NCBI GenBank assembly: GCA_009777635.1
Contig: WRLK01000007.1
Location: 1 to 64,000, forward strand
From: Oscillospiraceae bacterium
Lineage (GTDB): Bacteria; Bacillota; Clostridia; Oscillospirales; Ruminococcaceae
DNA: 64,000 nucleotides
Direction: 5' to 3'
Shown: positions 1-9,363 of the stretch, in pieces
Layout: every line of letters begins with the position of its first letter
How positions within the stretch are numbered: position 1 is the first letter of the stretch
The notes under the pieces: generated by a model
Seen by the model: only the letters and a program-made list of their open reading frames with translations
The model's database searches: none
What the model was told of the DNA's origin: nothing
Position numbers and translations under genes: made by a program

Positions 1-2602
1 GGCCCGCCTTGTTTTTTGTAAACGGAACCGACGGCGCCGAGCCCCCCCAGATTGAGGAGCAGCCGGTGGCGTTTGCGACATACATCCTGTCGCCGAAGAG
101 CTGGGTTGCGAGCTTCGCGTACTGCGTCTCGCCGCAGCCGGAGCACGCGCCCGAGAACTCAAGCAGAGGCGTCTTGAACTGGCTGCCCTTGACGGTGGTC
201 TCCTTGAATTTCTCCCCTACTTCTTTCTTTTCAGGTATATTGAGGCCGTAAGCGAAAATTTCCTGTTCTTTTAAGTTGTTGTCCATCGATTCCATGACGA
301 GCGCCTTGTTGCCTTTTTTGCCGGGGCACTCGACGACGCAGACGCCGCAGCCGTAGCAGTCAAGGGGGGATAGCGTCATCACGAACTTATAGCCGGGAAG
401 CCCGTTGCAGTCCATCGTCTTCATACCGGCGGGGGCTTTCGCGACCTCTTCGTCCGTCATGACGACGGGGCGGATGACCGCGTGGGGACAGACATAAGCG
501 CAGAAGTTACACTGGATGCAGTTGTCGGTGACCCAGCAGGGAATGTCGACGGCAATGCCGCGTTTCTCGAACGCGGAGGTGCCGAGCGGGAATGTGCCGT
601 CCGCGCGGTCCGCGAATACGCTGACCGGCAAATGGTCGCCTTTTTGCGCGTTGATGACGGTGTGGACGCGGTCGATGAAGCCGACAAGCTCCTTGTCCTC
701 GCCGACGGCTTTCTTGTGGACGATGCCGCCTGTTGCGGTTTTCCATGAATCCGGGACCTTGATTTCGTTGATTCCCGTGATGCCGCGGTCGATGGCGTCG
801 TGGTTCATCTTGACGATCTTATCGCCCTTGCTGCCGTAAGACTTGGTCGCGGCGTCCTTCATATAGCCGACGGCCTCGTCAACGGGGATGATATTTGCAA
901 GCTTGAAGAACGCGGCCTGCAAAACGGTGTTGACGCGGAAGCCAAGGCCGAGCTCGCGTGCGATGCTGATGCCGTCGATTGTGTAGAATTTGATGTTGTT
1001 ATTGGCGATATACGCTTTTATCTCGCCGGGGATGCGTTTGTCAAGCTCGTTTATATCCCAGTATGTGTTGAGCAGGAACGTTCCGCCGGGCTTGATGTCG
1101 GCGACCATATCGTACTTGTCGATATAAGAGGGGTTATGGCAGGCGACAAAGTCCGCTTTCTTGACAAGGTACGTCGATTTGATCGGCTTGTGTCCGAAGC
1201 GCAGGTGGTTCTTCGTAACGCCGCCGGATTTTTTGGAGTCGTAATCGAAGTAGGCTTGCGCGTACATATCGGTGTGGTCTCCGATGATCATGATGGAGTT
1301 CTTGTTCGCGCCGACTGTGCCGTCCGCGCCAAGGCCCCAGAATTTGCAGGAGGTCGTGCCCTCGGGAACGGTGTCCGGGTCGTCGACGATGGGCAGCGAA
1401 AGATTCGTGACGTCGTCTTCGATGCCGACGGTAAAGCGGGGCTTCGCTCCGGTCTTCGCGTTCTGGTAAACGGCGATGAAGCATGAGGGGCCTGTGTCTT
1501 TTGAGCCTAGCCCGTAACGTCCGGCGTATACCGGCACCTTGTCAAACTTGGTACCCTTGAGGGCCAGAACAACGTCGAGGTAAAGCGGCTCGCCGTGGGC
1601 GCCGGGCTCCTTGCAGCGGTCAAGGACGGTAATCGTTTTAACGGTGTCGGGAATCGCCGCCACAAGCTTATCCGCGCAAAACGGGCGGAAAAGATGGACC
1701 TTGACAACGCCGACTTTTTCTCCCTTTGCGTTGAGGTAATCGATGGTCTCCTCGTTGGTCTCCGCGGCGGAACCCATGATAACGGTGACATGCTCGGCGT
1801 CGGGGGCGCCGTAGTAATTAAACAGGCCGTAGTTTGTTCCGGCTTTCTTGTTTACCTTGTCCATATATTCTTCAACAATATCGGGCAGCGCGTCGTAATA
1901 GCTGTTCGCGGCCTCCTTCGCCTGGAAGAAGATATCCGGGTTCTGGGCGGTTCCGCGCTGTACCGGATGCTCCGGGTTCAGGGCGTTTTTGCGGAAAGCG
2001 GCTAAGTCTTCCTTATCGAGCATTTCTTCGAGGTCGGCGTATTCCCAGACGCTTATTTTGTTCATCTCGTGGGATGTGCGGAAGCCGTCAAAGAAGTGCA
2101 AAAACGGTATGCGGGCCTTGACTGTCGCAAGATGGGCAATCGCGCCTATATCCATTACTTCCTGTACGCTTGAGGACGCGAGCATCGCATAACCGGTCTG
2201 GCGGCACGCCATAACGTCGGAGTGGTCGCCGAAGATGGAAAGCGCGTGCGCCGCAATGGCCCTTGCCGATACGTGGATGACGTTGGGCAAAAGCTCACCC
2301 GCGATCTTGTACATGTTCGGAATCATAAGCAGAAGCCCCTGTGACGCGGTGAATGTGGTTGTCATCGCACCCGCTGCCAAAGAGCCGTGGACGGAGCCGG
2401 CGGCGCCCGCCTCGCTTTGCATCTCGACGACGCGCACTTGCTGGCCGTAGATATTCTCCTTGCCGGCAGCAGCCCATTTGTCGACGTACTCCGCCATGTT
2501 GGACGATGGTGTAATCGGGTAAATCGCAGCCACTTCCGTGAACGCGTAAGACACGTGCGCGGCGGCTGTGTTGCCGTCCATTGTTTTCATTTTTCTTGCC
2601 AT
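1..2602 (-). CDS. nifJ: Pyruvate:ferredoxin (flavodoxin) oxidoreductase, C-terminus cut by window start
   Basis: Oxidises pyruvate with CoA to acetyl-CoA and CO2, passing electrons to ferredoxin; a central cytoplasmic enzyme of anaerobic fermentation. About 867 codons are present of roughly 1170 usual for the single-chain enzyme. The N-terminal domain has the YPITPSS motif near residue 30. Two ferredoxin-type clusters are visible, CIQCNFCAYVCP near 694 and CYGCGVCVVECP near 752, and the TPP-domain start SGACSGCGET near 820. The ATG at 2602 follows a GGGAGG ribosome binding site. The ORF track misses it because it runs off the window. It is divergent from the CorC-type gene, with its own promoter in between. 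Confidence 0.97.
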   Translation of the reverse strand, partial: MARKMKTMDGNTAAAHVSYAFTEVAAIYPITPSSNMAEYVDKWAAAGKENIYGQQVRVVEMQSEAGAAGSVHGSLAAGAMTTTFTASQGLLLMIPNMYKIAGELLPNVIHVSARAIAAHALSIFGDHSDVMACRQTGYAMLASSSVQEVMDIGAIAHLATVKARIPFLHFFDGFRTSHEMNKISVWEYADLEEMLDKEDLAAFRKNALNPEHPVQRGTAQNPDIFFQAKEAANSYYDALPDIVEEYMDKVNKKAGTNYGLFNYYGAPDAEHVTVIMGSAAETNEETIDYLNAKGEKVGVVKVHLFRPFCADKLVAAIPDTVKTITVLDRCKEPGAHGEPLYLDVVLALKGTKFDKVPVYAGRYGLGSKDTGPSCFIAVYQNAKTGAKPRFTVGIEDDVTNLSLPIVDDPDTVPEGTTSCKFWGLGADGTVGANKNSIMIIGDHTDMYAQAYFDYDSKKSGGVTKNHLRFGHKPIKSTYLVKKADFVACHNPSYIDKYDMVADIKPGGTFLLNTYWDINELDKRIPGEIKAYIANNNIKFYTIDGISIARELGLGFRVNTVLQAAFFKLANIIPVDEAVGYMKDAATKSYGSKGDKIVKMNHDAIDRGITGINEIKVPDSWKTATGGIVHKKAVGEDKELVGFIDRVHTVINAQKGDHLPVSVFADRADGTFPLGTSAFEKRGIAVDIPCWVTDNCIQCNFCAYVCPHAVIRPVVMTDEEVAKAPAGMKTMDCNGLPGYKFVMTLSPLDCYGCGVCVVECPGKKGNKALVMESMDNNLKEQEIFAYGLNIPEKKEVGEKFKETTVKGSQFKTPLLEFSGACSGCGETQYAKLATQLFGDRMYVANATGCSSIWGGSAPSVPFTKNKAG

Positions 2603-2657
2603 CAAAAAATTTCCTCCCTCTTATATAAATCTATTGCGTAAACTGACATACGTTAAG

Positions 2658-2686
2658 ATAATACCATTTTTAGCGGGAAATGTAAA
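2658..2686 (-). promoter_or_regulatory. Sigma-A promoter of nifJ
   Basis: On the minus strand TTTACA and TATTAT are 17 bases apart, about 60 bases before the nifJ start codon. Seen in sequence; activity inferred. Confidence 0.55.
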
Positions 2687-2744
2687 CATATTTTGTCCCG
2701 CGGCTTAACTTTTTTGAAAAAATTTATCTTTATTTGCGTAAAAC

Positions 2745-2773
2745 TTGAGAATCGCGCTTCATTCTGGTATACT
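2745..2773 (+). promoter_or_regulatory. Sigma-A promoter of the CorC-type gene
   Basis: TTGAGA, 17-base spacer, TATACT, about 40 bases before the TTG start at 2815. Together with the nifJ promoter it makes the 2603-2814 gap a divergent promoter region. Confidence 0.65.
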
Positions 2774-2814
2774 ATTTTAAACGCAGCGTCAAAAAAGTAG
2801 AGGGGTTTGTTTTC

Positions 2815-4113
2815 TTGGATACTTCCAGCTGGATAATGCTCATCGTCATCATAGCCCTTATCGGATGCTCCTCGTTTTTCTCGCTATCGGAGACGTCAAT
2901 CTCAACGTTTAATAAAATCCGTATCCGCAAAAAAGCGGAGGACGGCGACAAAAACGCGAAAAAAGTCCTGTATATATGGGACAACTTCGACAAAACGCTG
3001 TCGGCGATCTTAATAGGCAACACCGTCGCGAACGTCACGGCGGCGACGATGGCGGCGGCTTTGTTCGCGTCGTTTTTAGGCGCTGCGACCGGCACTGTCG
3101 TCGCAACGGTTTTTTTAACGCTCACAACGCTTATATTCGGCGAGATTGTCCCGAAAAGCTACGGCAAGGAAAACGCCGACAAGACGGCGCTTAAGGTCGC
3201 GGAACCGCTAAACGCGATAACCGTGTTGTTAAGCCCGCTCAGCGCCGTGTTTTTAAAGCTTACGTTTTTGATAAAGCACCGCTCCGGCAAGGAACGCGCC
3301 CCCTCTATCACGGAGGAGGAGCTCATCTACATGATGGACACCATCGAGGAAGAGGGCGTACTCGAAGAACAGGAGCGCGACTTAGTGCAGTCGGCGCTTG
3401 CGTTTGATGAGATTCCAATCGGCGATATTTTAACGCCGAGGGTCAACATCACGGCCATCGACATCGACGCAAAACCGGAGGACGTCAAAAAAACCGTTAT
3501 TGAATCTGGATTTTCGCGTATTCCCGTTTACCAAAGCACAATCGACAAAATTGTCGGCGTTTTGTATACGCGCGATTACCTTCTCGCGATGGTAAACGGC
3601 GGGGAGATCAGGCTTCGCGGGATGCTCGGCAATCCGCTGTTCGTGCACAAGGGCATGAAGCTGTCGCACTTACTTGCAAGCTTTAAGGCAAAGAAGCTGA
3701 ACCTGGCGGTCGTCGTCGACGAATACGGCGGGACGCTCGGCATCGTGACGATGGAGGATATCCTCGAGGAGCTTGTCGGCGAAATCTGGGACGAGGACGA
3801 CGAGATTCCGATCGGGTTTATCGAGGCAGGCGAGGGCCGGTTTGAGGTCGAGGGCGACTTCGACCTGTGGGATATGCTCGAGAAGCTTCAGATCGACGAA
3901 GAAAGCGTTGACAGCGACTACAGCACTGTCAGCGGATGGGCGCTTAAAATGTTTAGACATATCCCCGCGGTAAACGAATCCTTTGAGTTTAGAGGCTTTC
4001 GCTTTCACGTTCTTGATATGGACGGGCGCCGCCTTAAAACAATGGAGATCAAAAAACTGCCGGTCAAAACGGACGGCTCGGGCCCGAGTGAAACTGAAAA
4101 AATTAGGAAGTAA
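2815..4113 (+). CDS. HlyC/CorC (CNNM-CBS) family membrane protein
   Basis: A 432-residue integral membrane protein of the family that transports or regulates divalent cations (Mg2+/Co2+ efflux in characterised CorC/CNNM members). The order is an N-terminal DUF21/CNNM membrane region with four hydrophobic segments (about 1-160), two CBS domains (about 195-325, with VVVDEYGGTLGIVTMEDILEE) and a C-terminal CorC_HlyC domain (about 340-415). The start is TTG with an AGAGGGG site upstream. proB follows 7 bases downstream, so the two are probably co-transcribed, although there is no obvious functional link. Substrate not predictable. Confidence 0.9.
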   Translation: MDTSSWIMLIVIIALIGCSSFFSLSETSISTFNKIRIRKKAEDGDKNAKKVLYIWDNFDKTLSAILIGNTVANVTAATMAAALFASFLGAATGTVVATVFLTLTTLIFGEIVPKSYGKENADKTALKVAEPLNAITVLLSPLSAVFLKLTFLIKHRSGKERAPSITEEELIYMMDTIEEEGVLEEQERDLVQSALAFDEIPIGDILTPRVNITAIDIDAKPEDVKKTVIESGFSRIPVYQSTIDKIVGVLYTRDYLLAMVNGGEIRLRGMLGNPLFVHKGMKLSHLLASFKAKKLNLAVVVDEYGGTLGIVTMEDILEELVGEIWDEDDEIPIGFIEAGEGRFEVEGDFDLWDMLEKLQIDEESVDSDYSTVSGWALKMFRHIPAVNESFEFRGFRFHVLDMDGRRLKTMEIKKLPVKTDGSGPSETEKIRK

Positions 4114-4120
4114 AACAATT

Positions 4121-4912
4121 ATGAACTGTTTTCAGGAAGCGAAAAGAATCGTTGTAAAGGTAGGCACTTCAACGCTTACATACGAAACCGGCATGATCAA
4201 TATCCGCCGGATTGAAAAGTTCGTAAAGGTACTCGCCGACCTTAAGAATTCCGGCAAGCAGGTCGTGCTTGTTTCGTCAGGCGCAATCGGCGTCGGCGTG
4301 GGCAAGCTCGGGCTTTTCGAAAAGCCGAAGGATACCCCCGCGAAGCAGGCTGCCGCCGCCGTCGGGCAAAGCGAGCTGATGCAGATTTACGACAACGCGT
4401 TTTCGCTTTACAACCATACCGTGGCGCAGATTTTGATGACAAAGGATATCGTGGAGTCAAGTAAGCGGCGCACAAACGTCATCAACACGTTCGAGCAGCT
4501 TCTTTCAATGAATGTGATACCTGTGGTAAACGAAAATGACAGCGTGTCCACCGAGGAGATTGAATTCGGCGACAACGATACGCTTTCCGCCGTCGTCGCA
4601 AAGCTTGTGGGCGCGGACGCGCTTGTAATCATGAGCGACATCGACGGGCTTTTTGACGGCAACCCGCGCGACCGTGAAAACGCAAAGCTGATCCCCGTCG
4701 TCAAAAAGATTGACAAGAGGATTGAGACAATGGCTTCCGGAACAGGTTCACGGCGCGGCACAGGCGGTATGATTACAAAAATACAGGCCGCGAAAATCGC
4801 GACCGCCGCGGGGATAGACGTCGCCGTAATCAGCGGGGAAAACCCGTATACCTTATACAAGCTTTTTGACGGCGAGGCCGTCGGCACCCATTTTGTGCGG
4901 CAGCAGCTTTAA
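4121..4912 (+). CDS. proB: Glutamate 5-kinase
   Basis: Phosphorylates L-glutamate to gamma-glutamyl phosphate, the first step of proline synthesis. The ORF track opens at 3983, but the real start is the ATG at 4121: it follows AGGAAG at the end of the upstream gene, and the family sequence begins there. The 263 residues hold an amino-acid-kinase fold with KVGTSTLT near residue 13, SSGAIGVG, NENDSVS and FGDNDTLSA. There is no C-terminal PUA domain, so this is the short form. proA, its partner, lies downstream but separated by a GNAT gene and a repeat. Confidence 0.96.
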   Translation: MNCFQEAKRIVVKVGTSTLTYETGMINIRRIEKFVKVLADLKNSGKQVVLVSSGAIGVGVGKLGLFEKPKDTPAKQAAAAVGQSELMQIYDNAFSLYNHTVAQILMTKDIVESSKRRTNVINTFEQLLSMNVIPVVNENDSVSTEEIEFGDNDTLSAVVAKLVGADALVIMSDIDGLFDGNPRDRENAKLIPVVKKIDKRIETMASGTGSRRGTGGMITKIQAAKIATAAGIDVAVISGENPYTLYKLFDGEAVGTHFVRQQL

Positions 4913-4947
4913 ATAAGCAATATTTTAGAGAATAGAAGTGTCTTTGT

Positions 4948-5424
4948 ATGGAAACGAACATAAGAATGGCGGCTGTTGATGATATTGAAAAATTAATCAA
5001 CGCAAGGTTTGATTATTTTGAAACGGAGAATTGGGAGGCACCTTCAGAACAGCGCCCCGTTATCGAATTGAATTTACGGCAATACTTCACAAATCATCTG
5101 AACATTGATTTTTTCGCCGCCGTCATTGAGGAAAACAACCAAATCGCATCGCTTGCGTTTTTATCAATTTCGGAATGTCCGGCTAACCCGTTTTATCCGA
5201 CGGGGAAAACAGGCGTGATCCGCAATGTGCTCACTTACCCCGAGCACCGGAAAAGAGGCCTTGCCACAAAGGCGCTGTGTATGTTGATTGAAGAGGCAAA
5301 ACGGCAAAGCTTGTCTTTCCTTGAGCTTTCCGCGTCTGAATCCGGCAGGCCGCTGTATAAAAGGCTTGGGTTTCGGAAAAAAGAGCCTTCCTGTTATACG
5401 GAGATGCGATTATCTTTACTTTAG
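4948..5424 (+). CDS. GNAT family N-acetyltransferase
   Basis: A 158-residue cytoplasmic acetyl-CoA-dependent acetyltransferase. The fold is visible from the acetyl-CoA site VIRNVLTYPEHRKRGLATKAL (near 90-110), fitting the R/Q-x-x-G-x-G/A pattern, and the C-terminal LYKRLGFRKKE motif. The substrate is unknown. It sits between proB and proA and could be a later insertion into a proBA operon. Its stop codon is the first base of an inverted repeat that flanks proA. Confidence 0.85.
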   Translation: METNIRMAAVDDIEKLINARFDYFETENWEAPSEQRPVIELNLRQYFTNHLNIDFFAAVIEENNQIASLAFLSISECPANPFYPTGKTGVIRNVLTYPEHRKRGLATKALCMLIEEAKRQSLSFLELSASESGRPLYKRLGFRKKEPSCYTEMRLSLL

Positions 5425-5439
5425 GGTCTGTTGACATAA
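5423..5439 (+). repeat. Left arm of an inverted repeat flanking proA
   Basis: AGGGTCTGTTGACATAA here matches the reverse complement of 6855-6871 at 16 of 17 positions. The pair encloses proA. Confidence 0.7.
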
Positions 5440-5515
5440 GACGAAGTTATACGCGAAAATCTATTTCATAATTTCTGACCGGTCACAACACTAGTTATAA
5501 GGGATGGTCAAAGCT

Positions 5516-6766
5516 ATGTCATACTTAAAAGAAATCGGCGGGCGCGCGAAATCGGCGGCGTTTACGCTGTCGCAGGCTCTGACAGACGAGAAAAACAACG
5601 CGCTTTTGTCGATAGCGGAAGCGCTTGAATCAGGACAGGACGATATACTTGCGGCAAACGCCGGGGATTTAAAGGAAGCTGAACAAAACGGCATGGGCAG
5701 CGCAATGCTTGACAGGCTGCGGCTAAACGGCGCGCGGATTAAAGAAATCGCAGACGCCGTGCGCAACGTCGCCGCCCTGCCGGAACCCGTCGGCAAAACG
5801 ATCGGGGGCGAGACGAGACCGAACGGGCTTGAGATTGTAAAGGTAACGGTGCCGCTCGGCGTCGTCGGAATCATCTTTGAATCGCGCCCGAACGTCACCG
5901 TGGATTGTGCGGCGCTCTGTTTAAAATCAGGCAACGCGTGCATTTTGCGCGGCGGCAAGGAGGCTATCCGCTCAAACGCGGCGCTCGTGAGCTGTATGCA
6001 AAAAGCCCTTGAAGGTACGAAAATCCCGCCCGGCTGCATACAATTGGTCGAGGATACTTCCCGCGAGACAGCCGCCGAAATGATGCGCCTGAACGGGTAT
6101 ATCGACGTATTGATTCCGCGCGGAGGCAAGGGGCTTATCCAGTCCGTTGTGCGTAACGCAACCGTTCCCGTCATTGAAACGGGCGCCGGTAACTGCCATG
6201 TTTTCGTGGACGAATCGGCAAAGCATGATATGGCCGTCAATATCGTAAACAACGCGAAAACGCAGCGCCCCAGCGTGTGTAACGCAGTTGAAACGCTTCT
6301 TATACACAAAAACTGCGCCGATGCGCTCCTGCCTGAAATTGCCGGGAGGTTAAGCGAATCGTCAACCGAAATCCGCGGCTGTGAAAAGACGCTCGCCATA
6401 TTAGGAAAAGTCGCCGTCCCCGCCTGTGAGGACGACTACATGACCGAATTCGGCGACTATATCATCGCGGTCAAGGTTGTCGGCGGCATTGACGAAGCAA
6501 TTCGGCATATTGAGAAATATTCCACGCGTCATTCCGAGGCAATCGTCACCGAAAGCTACGAAAACAGCCGGCGTTTCCTGCGCGAAGTCGACAGCGCCGC
6601 GGTCTATGTAAACGCGTCCACCCGCTTTACGGACGGCGGGGTGTTCGGGCTCGGCGCCGAGATCGGCATATCCACACAAAAACTGCACGCAAGGGGCCCG
6701 ATGGGGCTTACAAGCCTTTTGAGCACGAAGTACATGGTCACCGGCAGCGGGCAGATTAGGGTCTAG
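5516..6766 (+). CDS. proA: Gamma-glutamyl phosphate reductase
   Basis: Reduces gamma-glutamyl phosphate with NADPH to glutamate semialdehyde in proline synthesis. An aldehyde-dehydrogenase-superfamily protein of 416 residues, with the catalytic cysteine in RPSVCNAVETLL near residue 254 and the proline-pathway motif VIFESRPNVTVD near 117. The track opens at an ATG at 5504. I prefer the ATG at 5516, because the only plausible site, AAGGGA, ends too close to 5504, and families usually begin M-x-x-L-x-x-x-G. The gene is bounded by the two arms of an inverted repeat. Confidence 0.95.
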   Translation: MSYLKEIGGRAKSAAFTLSQALTDEKNNALLSIAEALESGQDDILAANAGDLKEAEQNGMGSAMLDRLRLNGARIKEIADAVRNVAALPEPVGKTIGGETRPNGLEIVKVTVPLGVVGIIFESRPNVTVDCAALCLKSGNACILRGGKEAIRSNAALVSCMQKALEGTKIPPGCIQLVEDTSRETAAEMMRLNGYIDVLIPRGGKGLIQSVVRNATVPVIETGAGNCHVFVDESAKHDMAVNIVNNAKTQRPSVCNAVETLLIHKNCADALLPEIAGRLSESSTEIRGCEKTLAILGKVAVPACEDDYMTEFGDYIIAVKVVGGIDEAIRHIEKYSTRHSEAIVTESYENSRRFLREVDSAAVYVNASTRFTDGGVFGLGAEIGISTQKLHARGPMGLTSLLSTKYMVTGSGQIRV

Positions 6767-6871
6767 CTGATATAAATGTGAACGCAAGTTCGCGTGCAAT
6801 TTACACCATGACGAAGCCATGCGCAAAAACCGCTAAAAAGACGGGCCGTTCGCTTTATGTCAACAGGCCCT
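6767..6871 (+). repeat. Intergenic repeat element carrying a GTTC hairpin and the right arm of the proA inverted repeat
   Basis: Contains GTGAAC-GCAA-GTTCGC followed by GTGCAATTTACACCAT, a version of the hairpin repeat also found near 29830 and 40830. It ends in TTATGTCAACAGGCCCT, the inverted copy of 5423-5439. Non-coding. Confidence 0.65.
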
Positions 6872-6893
6872 AGGTAGAACGGAGATATATTCT

Positions 6894-7646
6894 ATGCAAA
6901 TGAAAAGTACGCGGCGCAGGTACGCGGCTCCGATTGGCGGCCTGTTTATCACTTTGGCCGTTATCGGAATCATAACCGTCATCTCTATTGCCGTGAGGCT
7001 GACGATTCTGGCGATTGACAATACGTCTGAAAAAGAAATGTTCGGCGATATAATCATGCCTGTCGTAATGTTTAACCCTCCCCCCTTTGAAAGGCCCACC
7101 GATATCGAAATGCCAGGGCTTTTGCTGTACAGCATGTGGTCCGCGCTGCTTGACAGCGAACGCAATTATCAGTTTTCCGATGAAAGCGGCGAGCTTTTGG
7201 TTCCGGCAAGCGACATCGACGTTGCGGCCGCAAGGCTGTTCGGGCCTGAGGTTGCGTTGCAGCATCAAAGCTTCGGCGAGTTTGAGAATACTTATTATTT
7301 CGACGAAAGCACAAGCATGTACATCGTGCCTGTCAACGTGCAGTACAACGTGTATACGCCGTCTGTCGAGGAGATCACAAAGAAAGGCGAACTCTACGAG
7401 CTTCGCGTGGGGTATATACCGTCCGGGATTACGTGGCAGATCGATTTAAGCGGCGGTATGGGTCAGGCGGCGCCGGATAAATATATGAACTATATCATGC
7501 AAAAATCAGGCGGCGGCGGGTATTATATCGTGAAGCTTCAGGACGTTGAATCTTCCTATGTCCTGTTCCAGCCTGAAGATTATGAGAACGGCAATAACAA
7601 TGAGAATGACGGTGAAAACGAGGACGCGGAAGAACCGGTGGAATGA
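6894..7646 (+). CDS. Membrane-anchored protein of unknown function
   Basis: I do not recognise a family. The 250-residue protein starts with a basic stretch (KSTRRR), then one hydrophobic segment (about 14-37), so it is probably anchored with the rest outside the cell. The middle part is a soluble alpha/beta-looking domain with FERPTDIEMPGLLLYSMWSAL and a YNVYTPS strand region. The C-terminus is a low-complexity acidic tail (NGNNNENDGENEDAEEPVE). It stands alone between a repeat and a strong terminator. The ATG follows CGGAG. It could be a wall-associated or sporulation-related protein, but nothing in the sequence decides this. Confidence 0.75.
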   Translation: MQMKSTRRRYAAPIGGLFITLAVIGIITVISIAVRLTILAIDNTSEKEMFGDIIMPVVMFNPPPFERPTDIEMPGLLLYSMWSALLDSERNYQFSDESGELLVPASDIDVAAARLFGPEVALQHQSFGEFENTYYFDESTSMYIVPVNVQYNVYTPSVEEITKKGELYELRVGYIPSGITWQIDLSGGMGQAAPDKYMNYIMQKSGGGGYYIVKLQDVESSYVLFQPEDYENGNNNENDGENEDAEEPVE

Positions 7647-7670
7647 CAAACAGGTTTAACAGGCAAAAGG

Positions 7671-7700
7671 ACGGCGCCGCTTAAGCGGCGCCGTTTTTAT
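7671..7700 (+). terminator. Rho-independent terminator after the membrane-anchored unknown
   Basis: Perfect 10-bp stem ACGGCGCCGC / GCGGCGCCGT with a TTAA loop, followed by TTTTAT. Confidence 0.9.
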
Positions 7701-7749
7701 ATGTCAAAATTGCGTAATCCACCCCCCTAAAAACCTAATACATCCCCCT

Positions 7750-7777
7750 TTGCTCAATAATCGAAATGCGGTATACT
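7750..7777 (+). promoter_or_regulatory. Sigma-A promoter of the first sugar ABC operon
   Basis: TTGCTC, 16 bases, TATACT, some 50 bases before the ATPase start. Confidence 0.5.
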
Positions 7778-7827
7778 TAGTGATAATGAATATAATTGAA
7801 TGCGCTTCAAGCATGGGAGATGGGCAT

Positions 7828-9348
7828 ATGGGCGAAAAAATCATATCGATGAAAGGCATCTGCAAGAGCTTTCCCGGCGTGAAAGCCTTGGATGGTGTGG
7901 ATTTTGAGCTCAATTCAGGGGAAGTCATGGCCTTGCTTGGCGAGAACGGCGCGGGGAAATCCTCCCTTATGAAAGTATTAAGCGGCGTTTACGCTCGTGA
8001 TTTCGGCGAGATGGAGGTTTTAGGCAGGCGTTACGGGAACCTGACGCCGAAACAAGCGCAGGAGATCGGTATCGCGATAATCCATCAGGAGCTTAATATG
8101 TGCAGGCATTTATCTGTCGCGGAGAATATTTTCCTAGGCCGCGAGAAAACGAATAGGGGCGTGTTGTCAAACGCGGAGATGGAAGCCGAATCAAAAAAAA
8201 TACTCGATGATTTAAAAATAGACATTGACCCCGGCCATGTCGTCGGGGACCTGACTATATCAAAGCAGCAGATGGTCGAGATAGCAAAGGCGTTGTCGAC
8301 AAACGCGAAAATCCTGATTATGGATGAGCCGACCTCGTCGCTGACCGCAAAAGAAATTGAGGATTTGTTCCGCATTATACGCGACCTAAAATCAAACGGC
8401 TGCGGCATCGTGTACATATCCCACAGGCTGGAGGAGCTTTCGCATATCGCGGACCGCGTGATGATCATGCGCGACGGGCAGTATATCACAACAATGAATT
8501 TCGCCGATACAAATATCAACGAGATCATTACGCATATGGTCGGCCGCGAAATCAAGGAAAAATTCCCGCGATTATCCTGTGAAAAAGGAAAAGAAGTGCT
8601 AAGGGTCGAGAACCTAAACGCCGGGCGCATGGTCCGCAACGTAAGCTTTTCCCTGTACGAGGGCGAGGTAGTCGGGCTCGCCGGACTAATGGGCGCCGGA
8701 AGAACAGAGGCCACGCGGGCTATTTTCGGCGTCGACGCAAAGGATGGCGGCGATATCTTTCTCGAAGGCAAGCCGTGTAAAATAAGCCATCCCGAAGACG
8801 CGATCAGGGCAGGCATCGTGTTGGCTCCTGAAGACAGGAAGAAAGACGGGCTTTGCACAAAACTTAGCATCCGCCATAACCTGACGCTGCCGAATCTCGA
8901 TCTTGTTTGCGGCAAGCTCGGCGTTTTAAGCCGCCGCAAAGAGGAGGAGCTCTGCGAGCGCGCTGTCAAAAGCCTCGACATCAAAACGCCCAATGTGGAG
9001 ATAGACTCGGGCAACCTTTCAGGCGGCAACCAGCAGAAGGTCGTCGTCGGAAAGTGGCTGGCCCGCAATTCCAAGGTTGTAATTTTCGACGAGCCCACAA
9101 GGGGAATCGATGTCGCCGCAAAGGTTGAGATATACAATATCATCAACGAATTAAAGCGCAAAGGCATCGCCGTTATGATCGTTTCTTCAGAAATGCCCGA
9201 GGTAATGGGAATCGCCGACCGCATCATCGTCATGTGCGACGGAAGCATAACCGGGGAGGTCATGGCCGGTGAAACCACGCAAAACGAGATAATGACGCTC
9301 GCCACACGATTTGAAAACAAGATGAGCGAAGCCGGTAATATTACATAA
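7828..9348 (+). CDS. Sugar ABC transporter ATP-binding protein (RbsA/MglA type)
   Basis: The cytoplasmic motor of a ribose/galactose-type importer: 506 residues with two fused ATPase domains. Domain 1 has an intact Walker A (GENGAGKSS, near 38) and Walker B (ILIMDEPTSSL). Domain 2 has the family-typical degenerate Walker A GLMGAGRTE but an intact signature (LSGGNQQKVVVGKWLA) and Walker B (VVIFDEPTRGIDV). The track opens at 7750. The ATG at 7828 is preferred because GGGAGA lies 8 bases upstream and the family N-terminus starts there. It is the first gene of an operon with permease and lipoprotein. Confidence 0.93.
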   Translation: MGEKIISMKGICKSFPGVKALDGVDFELNSGEVMALLGENGAGKSSLMKVLSGVYARDFGEMEVLGRRYGNLTPKQAQEIGIAIIHQELNMCRHLSVAENIFLGREKTNRGVLSNAEMEAESKKILDDLKIDIDPGHVVGDLTISKQQMVEIAKALSTNAKILIMDEPTSSLTAKEIEDLFRIIRDLKSNGCGIVYISHRLEELSHIADRVMIMRDGQYITTMNFADTNINEIITHMVGREIKEKFPRLSCEKGKEVLRVENLNAGRMVRNVSFSLYEGEVVGLAGLMGAGRTEATRAIFGVDAKDGGDIFLEGKPCKISHPEDAIRAGIVLAPEDRKKDGLCTKLSIRHNLTLPNLDLVCGKLGVLSRRKEEELCERAVKSLDIKTPNVEIDSGNLSGGNQQKVVVGKWLARNSKVVIFDEPTRGIDVAAKVEIYNIINELKRKGIAVMIVSSEMPEVMGIADRIIVMCDGSITGEVMAGETTQNEIMTLATRFENKMSEAGNIT

Positions 9349-9363
9349 GCGGGGGAAAAGTAA

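Noticed and set aside
800-1486. 228-residue plus-strand ORF in the first kilobases
   Set aside because: Antisense of nifJ, whose protein is well conserved over the whole stretch.
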